From Asterias amurensis (Eukaryota; Echinodermata; Asteroidea; Forcipulatida; Asteriidae), in NCBI RefSeq assembly GCF_032118995.1, contig NC_092656.1, positions 18,168,694-18,232,693 on the forward strand: 64,000 bases of DNA. Direction: 5' to 3'. How positions within the stretch are numbered: the stretch's first letter is position 1; every line of letters begins with the position of its first letter. The notes below the pieces were generated by a model that saw only the letters and a list, made by a program, of their open reading frames with translations, did not search any database and was not told the origin of the DNA. A program made the position numbers and the translations under genes. Positions 10,001 to 19,000 of this stretch are shown one piece after another.

Positions 10001-13000
10001 AATAAAGCTTCTCGTGTCCAAGTTGTGATGTAGCCATAAATGGAATAAATCGGTTCTAACTTCTACACTTTCACCATAAATCGTGCTGAAGATTCAAATC
10101 TTATATTTAATCTTACAAGAGTTAACCTAAAAAGATCTCTGGACTTTGTTTTGAAAGTGCACCTGAGTTATTTAAAGCCAGTGGACACTATTGGTAAATG
10201 TCAAAGACCAGTCTTCTCACTTGCTGTATCTCAACATATGCATAAAATAACCAACCTGTGAAAATTTGAGCTTGATTGGTCGTCGACGTTGCGAGATAAC
10301 TAGGAAAGAAAAAACACTCTTGTCACACGCAGTTGTGTGCTTTCATATGCTTGATTTCGAGACCTCAAATTCTAAATCTGAGGTCTCGAAATCAAATTCG
10401 TGGAAAATGACTTCTTTCTCGAAAACTACTCCACTTCAGAGGGAGCCATTTCTCACAATGTTTTATACTACCAACCTCTCCCCATTACTCGTTACCAAGT
10501 AAGGTTTTATGCTAATAATTATTTTGAGTAATTACCAATAGTGTCCACTGCCTTTAAACCTTGTAAGATTAAATATAAGATTTGAATCTTCAGCACACTT
10601 GAATTACATTAACAGCTTCATGCTGGCAACTCATCTCGTCTCGTCTGACCTAAACAAGAACTGAAACTGGGCTCTGAATGACTTAACATTGTGCCCGACT
10701 TCAATGCATTACTTGACCATTGGATCAAATAAATTTATATTTGAGATAAAGGCAGAGCATTCCACTCATATTGCGGTTCATTAAGGAGACTTCACTTGTG
10801 TTGCAATTCTTACACTACATGCTTGATGTTTCATCTGATTTATAGAGTTGTTCCTGTAACAGAGTCTAGTGTAATCATAGCAGTATCTGCACCACATCGT
10901 CATCCGTCATTAGAATCAGTACAGTATTGCATTGATACACTGAAAACTACAGTTCCAATATGGAAGAAGGTGAGTAACCTCATATCCTTTCCCTATCTGA
11001 CTACTGTCTAAAGCAAACCCTTTACCCATCACAAAACCCATCCCTCTATCCACCAACAGCAAACCCCCATCCCACCCTACCCCCTCCCCATCTCACTATT
11101 ATCAAAAGCAATCCCCAATCTTGCCCCAACCGGACCAGATCCTCCCCTGTCCCTCTACCCATCACAAACCCTCATTTCCTCTCCACCCATGGAAACCAAA
11201 TTCTACTCCTCCCCTATCTCACTTCTGTCAAAAGCAAACCCTCTACCCATCATAAAGCCCCATCTCCACCCATACTCCACATCCCTCTACCCATCACAAA
11301 ACTCGTACCGTCTCCACCTCTACCCATACAAAATGAACCCCATCTCACCCCAATCCTTCTACCCATTACACAGCCCATCAACAGCAAACCCCATCCCATC
11401 CTACCCCTCCCCTACCTCTCTCGTGTCAAACGCAACCAGTAATGATGTACGACTGTGTGTTTCACCTCTGTTTGTATGAACGAATAAATGAAGAGAAAGT
11501 TACATATGTAATAGGATGAAATTGCAGCCCTTTCTTTTTTTTGTTACCCCTAGTTTACCTATGTCCTGCTCGGACTAGGGCGAGTCTAGGGGTGGGTGGT
11601 TGCCTGGTGGTGTGTGATGAGTGGGTGATTGGTAGCAGGATTTGCAACCAATCAGGGCTATTGAGGAAGGGATGTCTAGGGGTCAGTGACCAAACCCAAG
11701 AAAGTGGTTTGACACTTGGCCACTGGACACCGACAGAGGACGGATAGTGTTAGAATTAACCCTCCAAGTTCCTTCAATAATTACACTTTGCCTCTGTCGG
11801 ACATCTACGTTGGATTGCGCCAGCCCAGCTTTATTACCACAATAATTGTATATTCATCCCCTGTCCTGCTCTAGGTGAGTTTGATTTTACTTTTATCTTT
11901 CTTGTGAACCTAGTTAGGTTTAAAAGTTAAAGTAAAGATCGGCGTGTCGCTTAACACTTAGTTTTAACAATCACTGCTACTTTCTATTGTGTAAGGATAG
12001 TGTTTCAGATTTTGATGATTGAAGTTCTAGAAAAGAAGTTCCTTTTTACAAGCTCTTATTTTGAATTGATAATTGTTGACTTGTTGTTTTCCATGCTCTT
12101 TTGACTTTTTATGCTTACAAAATGTGAATTGCCAGATTACATTTTGTCTCAGTATTATCTTGCTTTGAACTTGATTTATTTAATGTTGATTTAGTTTCTG
12201 CATTATTCAGTACTTATTTGTTTCATGGTTTAATTTCATTGTCTACTTTGTTCAAGACCAGATACTTTAACTAGAGTCTGTTTTATTCAGTGGTTGATTT
12301 ATTTGATTACACCTGTTGATTATTAAAACAACTTATTTCTAATAGTACTTTTTTATATGAGTTTGGCAACAGACAAAGACTAGTTTTGTATTTGGAGTTT
12401 TTTTGGTTTTAGTTTTATGCATCTATCTTTCTTTTATTTACTGAAACTATACTGTTCAGTCAGTAATCATTTTTATCATAGTTTTGCTCTATGGTTTCAT
12501 ACATATATCTTTGCTTTTTAACTTCTCGTTTGGTTTTTAATGTTTTGCATTTACTTTTATTTTTACTTCTTTTAAGTTTATCATTGTATATAATTCATTG
12601 TAGTCAAAACCAATTCCCACGGTTTTTCATTGTTTATTGTAAACATCCTGGTTTCACGGCACCAATGAGTCATTGTTCCATGAAATGTCTTATACCACAC
12701 ACTATGCAAGGGGTGTAGTTTCCCTTAATTGGCTTTTAAATACCCTGTCCATCATTTTGCCTCAGGCATGCACTGGTCTGGGGAATAGTGTGACCTTTTA
12801 GCACCCATACTGCACTGGCTAGTGTAACAGTCTCACACAGCTGTTATTGTTTCACACTTAATTTACTTCCAAGATTAGTGATTTCTGTTAAAGGATTATA
12901 AGATTTATTATTAGGTATTTAATTTTAGTGTAGTTTATATTTGTGAATGGCATAGTATTAATTTTAAACTTGGCCACTGGACACCGACAGAGGACGGATA

Positions 13001-16000
13001 GTGTTAGAATTAACCCTCCAAGTTCCTTCAATAATTACACTTTGCCTCTGTCGGACATCTACGTTGGATTGCGCCAGCCCAGCTTTATTACCACAATAAT
13101 TATATGTTCATCCCCTGTCCTGCTCTAGGCCGAATCCAAATCAAGAGAGCCAGCAGGACAGCGTGTCATCAACTGTAGCCTATTTATCTTCACTGCATTT
13201 TCGTCATAACCAGTCGTACCAGAAACAGTAATCCTGTCCCCTGATCAAGGACGAGGACCTGTTTCTGAAGTCCCCATCTCCAAGTTTGTCATCATCTTCA
13301 CAGCCCAATATCTTCAACTTTGCTGGAAGAACTTTTACATTGTTACACCGGAATCTTCAATTCAAGTTATCGTCCGTTCAAGTCCACCACCAACAGATAG
13401 GCCATTCATTTATTTTTGTTTTATATTTCCATTGTATAAAGTTTCATTGTTATTTTCGTTGCATTTATAATATTGTCGAGACCCGCCGGGTTTACTTCTC
13501 TCTTTTTGTTTCTGAGATTTTATTAGTATCTCATTCACATTGTTTAAATACAGCGTTTTAAAGTCGCCTCTCCCTTATAGTAGTCGGGATTTGAATAAAC
13601 CTTCCTTTATATTTTACAACACCACTAAAACAGCGTGTCCCTTGTAAAATTTATTATGTTTCAGCACAGAGTGCGCTAGCCGCACTCAAACCTGTTACAT
13701 AATTGGCGCCCAATGTGGGGATACGCTGTATTTCTTTTCCAATTTTGATTGTGTGTTAAAATAAAGCACCTTTCGACGACTACTGAAGGGGCCCACACTA
13801 TTTCTCGACATTGTTTTCTGCTAAACTTGCCAACTTTCCCCATTGTATTTATTTGTTGTTTATTCAGCATTGCTCTTGCCAAAGTTTTAATTTGAATTTC
13901 TTGTTTTCATGTACCCTTTGGTTGCATGTGATTATTTACATCGGATTTTTTATTTTTAACTCTTAATTTCATTTTAATCATTATGTCCGTGTTGGTGGCT
14001 AACATTCCACCTGAAGCCTCCCTAGCGCAGATACGTTATTTTCTAGGAAGGGCTGGTGCAATCTGTAACATTACTGAGCCGTCACATTCCGGAAGTGCCT
14101 ATGGCTCATATGTATATTGCCAGTACACTTCTCCGGCAGCGGCGGCTGAGGCTGTTCAGTTCCTTAATGGACGGTCCCTCCTCACTGGCTACCCTCGCTT
14201 GTCGCACCGGCAGCCTCCACCCCCTGGACTCGACCCTATACCAATGGCTTCCCTCATCCCCTCCCACGAAGATGTTCTTCGTTCAACCCCTCCCTTGCCT
14301 ATCCTTCATCCCCCGACACCGATGACTGTGCCCATACCAACCATACCACAACAATATCCTATTTCTCACCCAACTACCCCTCCCCCTTCCATTCCTTTTT
14401 CCAACCCTCCCCCTCCTGTACTTTCTCCTATCCCCCAGGCGGCCTTTGCAGTGCCACAGCCAGTGCCGCAACCAGTGCCGCAGCCACAGCCGCAACCGCC
14501 ACATGCGTTTCCAGCCCATTTCCCCCCACAAAGGCCTGTTCCTACCCATCCTCAGCCCCAGCTGCCTATGTCCAGCCCCCCAAGATCTCTCCTTTCCTTG
14601 GGGATGTGTCGTCGAAGGGGCATGGTGTTGACTTTGACTCTTGGAGATTCGAAGTCGACTCCTTGCTCCGAGACGGCACTTACTCGGAGCAGATTTTGGC
14701 CCCATATGTTCGCCAATCGATCCGTGGAGAGCCCAGTCGGCTAATTCAAACGCTGGGCCCCCACGCTTCGATTGGCGCCATAGTCCGTGAGCTGGAGGGG
14801 AGTTACGGCACCGTCCAGGATGGGCCGTCTCTCCTCCAGCGAGCATACAACAGCCACCAAGAGGACCAGGAGACGGCTGCTGGTTTCGGTCGCCGTCTCA
14901 AACTTCTCGTGTATGATGCGTGCCGTCGTGGTGGCCTTCCTGTGGCCACCATGGACAACGTTCTGATGCAAATATTATGGGCCACGATTCTCTCAAAAGG
15001 TAGCCCTGCCAAATGCCTTGCAACTTGCACTCAAAAGTCTGTCTGCCCAGGACAAATGCAAGAAACAGAAACTTGGAAATGTACGAGCAGCCGGTAATAG
15101 GGTTATCACGATTAATCCAAATGAAACCGTTGTCGTTGGTGGTTTTGTAAAAGCCCATCTCCAAGCATTGCATTTGAAAGTTATTGTTGAACCCGCTGAA
15201 GAACATGCCCTGCCTGGCATGTTGAAAGTCCTTCCTACAGTCCTTACATTGGACCGCGATGTTCACCATAATTTTGTTCCAATTACAGTCAGAAATATGT
15301 CCCTAAAACAGTGCTTCATTCACCCGAGAACTGTTTTGTGCAAATTGGAGCACGTTGATTCAATCTCCTCTCCTGCTTTTGAGAAAGAATCACAAACCAA
15401 TCACCCCACCGATGTCGTTATAGACGAGACAGATGATTTCTTGAATATGTTCAACTTTACTGAGTCACCGATTAGTTCCGATAATCTGACTACAGTTAAA
15501 GATTTCTTGAAACACCGTACTTCTGTTTTCTCGCTTCACGACAAAGACCTTGGACACACCACCACTGTCCAACATGGAATCACTTTGACCAATAACACAC
15601 CATTCAAAGAACGGCATCGCAGAATTCCCCCTGCTCAGTATGACGAAGTTAGACAGCTGATCAGAGAGATGCTCGATGCTGGAGCGATCAGAGAATCACA
15701 CTCCCCTTGGGCATCCCCTGTTGTCCTAGTACGGAAAAAGGATGGCAGTCTGAGGTTTTGCATAGATTATCGGAAACTGAATGAACGTACAGTACGCGAT
15801 TCCTATGCACTGCCCCGCATTGAGGACACATTGGATGCCCTACATGGCGCAAAGTGGTTTTCCTCTCTAGACTTGAAAGCTGGGTATTGGCAAGTGGAGA
15901 TGCGAGAAGAAGACAAAGCAAAAACGGCTTTCACAACCCCGCTTGGGTTTTATGAAGCAAACCGTATGACTTTTGGCCTTACCAATGCCCCAGCAACCTT

Positions 16001-19000
16001 CCAAAGACTCATGGAACGTTGCGTGGGGGACCTCAACTTGAAAACATGTTTAGTCTACCTCGATGACATCATTGTTTTCTCAAGTACTTTCGAGGAACAT
16101 CTCGAGCGACTTGAGTCAGTACTCACACGGCTGCAGCAGCATGGTTTGAAACTAAAGCCGTCCAAATGCCATCTTTTTCGTTCCTCTGTGAAGTACCTTG
16201 GTCATGTGATCTCGGCAGCAGGCGTTGAGACTGACCCAGATAAAACTGCTGCCTTGAAGACTTGGCCAGTTCCCAGTAACCACCAGGAAGTTCGATCCTT
16301 CCTGGGATTCGCTGGATACTACCGCCGATTCATTGCGGGGTACTCCAATATAGCCAAACCCCTTCATGCCCTTACGGTGGGCCTCCCAATGAAGAAAGGT
16401 GTTGGCCGTTCCCACAAGCCCAAACCCCCTCCTTTCACCTGGACCCCACATTGTCAACATGCTTTTGAATACCTGATCACACAGCTAACAGAGGCACCTG
16501 CCTTGGCTTATGCAGATTTTAGTCAACCCTTCATCCTTCATACTGATGCCAGTGTCACTGGTCTTGGTGCAGCACTGTATCAACTGCAGGATGGACGGGA
16601 ACGAGTTGTTGCTTATGCAAGCAAAGGTCTCTCAAAGAGCGAAGCAAACTACCCTGCCCACAAACTTGAGTTCTTAGCTCTGAAGTGGGCCGTAACAGAT
16701 AAGTTTCATGATTATCTTTATGGGACTAGTTTTAGAGTGGTGACAGACAACAATCCTCTAACTTATGTGCTCACGACTGCCAAGTTGGATGCAACTGGAC
16801 ATCGTTGGCTCGCTGCCCTGTCTGCATATAATTTCACATTGGAGTACAGGAGTGGCAAGCTCAATGGTGATGCAGATGGCCTGTCTCGTCGCCCCCACCA
16901 TGAGACTGCAACTAATTCACAGACTGTTCCTGTTGAAGCTGTAAAAGCTGTAGTAGGCTCACACGGTGTTTACCTTGCCAACTCAGCCGAGTCACCCACC
17001 CCATTTGTGGAGACCCTAGCCCTGCAAGGCACAGCTGTTCCACCAGAAATCGACGATCCCCCACTATGGCCCGGCCAAAGTCCCATTCCTCAGGTGTCCA
17101 CCGAGGAGTGGCGACAGTATCAACGTGAAGATCCTACCATTGGGAAGATCGTTCGATACATGGAGGAAGGACAATGTCCCCAAGGGAAGTTGAGACATCG
17201 AGAAAGTCGTGATGTTGTTGCAATCCTACGGGACTGGGACAAACTCACATTTCGAGATGGTGTCCTGTACCGCCAACGTACAGAGAAAAATGGTGGTAGA
17301 ATTTTCCAACTTGTTCTCCCCATGCTGTACAGGGATGTTGCTTTCCGTTGTCTTCACGACGAAGCTGGTCACTTTGGTCGTGAGCGGACTCTTGACTTGA
17401 TCCGTTCTCGATTCTTTTGGCCCTACATGGCTTGTGATGTTGATAATAGGATTCGCTCATGCCCCAGGTGTATCAGGCGTAAGATGCCCCCAGTTGCTAT
17501 AAGGACAGCCCCAATGGTAAGCATTACAACTTGTGAACCAATGGAACTGGTGTGCATCGATCATCTTTCCCTCAAAACGACTGGTGGTTCACAAGCGGAT
17601 ATTTTGGTTATCACCGACCATTTTAGCCGTTATGCCCAAGCAATCCCGGTACCAAACCAAACGGCTAAAACTACTGCCCGTGTACTGTTTGACAATTTCT
17701 TTGTCCATTATGGATTTCCTGGTAGACTTCATTCTGACCAGGGAAGGGGTTTTGAGTCCGATGTTATACACCAGTTGTGTAAAATAACCGGCATCACTAA
17801 GAGTCGAACATCCCCATATCACCCCCAAGGAAATGGTCAAGTCGAACGTTTCAACAGAACATTTCTTGAGATGTTAGGGACATTGCCAGAGGACAAGAAG
17901 TCAGTGTGGAAAAAGTATGTTGCCCCCTTGGTCCATGCATATAACTCCACCAAGAATGATGCAACTGGTTTCTCACCGTACTTCCTTATGTATGGTAGAC
18001 ACCCAAAGCTTCCAGTCGATATCTTTCTTGGATTGGAACCACGAGAGTCGGCCAATCGAACCCAGGGAGAGTATGCAAAGCAATTGAGACAACGCCTTGC
18101 TGATGCATACAACCTGGCCTCAAGTCACTCTGAGAAGTCTAACTCCCGTAATAAGGCTCGTCACGATATCAATACGAGAGCTGCCATCTTGCACCCTGGT
18201 GACAGAGTTCTTGTTAAGGTTGTAGCTCCCACTGGGAACTACAAGATAGCTGACCGATGGGAACAACATCCTTACAAGGTGGTCAAGCAGGTAAACCCTG
18301 ATATTCCTGTGTATGTGGTGAAACAAGAGCAAGGTGGATGTTCTACTCGAACACTCCATAGGAACTTGCTCCTGCCCTTCAACTCGTTGCCACTCCCTGT
18401 ACCTACTTCCACTGAAGGCACAGCGAGCAAGGCAAAGCAGACACAGGAACCCCAACCATCAGAATCTGATACTGAAACGGATGCACCCATAGTAGAAGAC
18501 TCGGTGTCAGATGACGATGACCCCCCTGCTACGGGTCCCCAGGTCCCCCCTAGACAAAGACCCAGCAGAGTTATCAAGCCCCCTAACCGTCTTGGCTTTT
18601 CCCTCCAACATGGAATTCCAGAATGGAAGGAAAAGGCAGAGTTTCTTCAATCCTTTATGAGTAACTTCAGTTTAGAGGAAAGTAAGGATGCATGCATTAC
18701 TGCAATGTTAGGCATTATTACTGCGAAATAGAGCAATTTTTTCTTTCTTTCTTTGTTGTTTTCTTGGCATTTTACTTGAGCGAATGGACATGCATAGCGA
18801 TTGTTTAAGCTTATGTCGGGACGACATTCAGAAAGCAGGCGCGCGTGTAATAGGATGAAATTGCAGCCCTTTCTTTTTTTTGTTACCCCTAGTTTACCTA
18901 TGTCCTGCTCGGACTAGGGCGAGTCTAGGGGTGGGTGGTTGCCTGGTGGTGTGTGATGAGTGGGTGATTGGTAGCAGGATTTGCAACCAATCAGGGCTAT

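Noticed and set aside
11714-13129. Nested miniature LTR element (TRIM) inside the LTR
   Set aside because: The 162-bp blocks lack TG...CA ends and no target duplication is visible.
11541-13561. Short open frames repeated at 18880-20900
   Set aside because: They lie in the LTRs, which is why they occur twice; no family resemblance.
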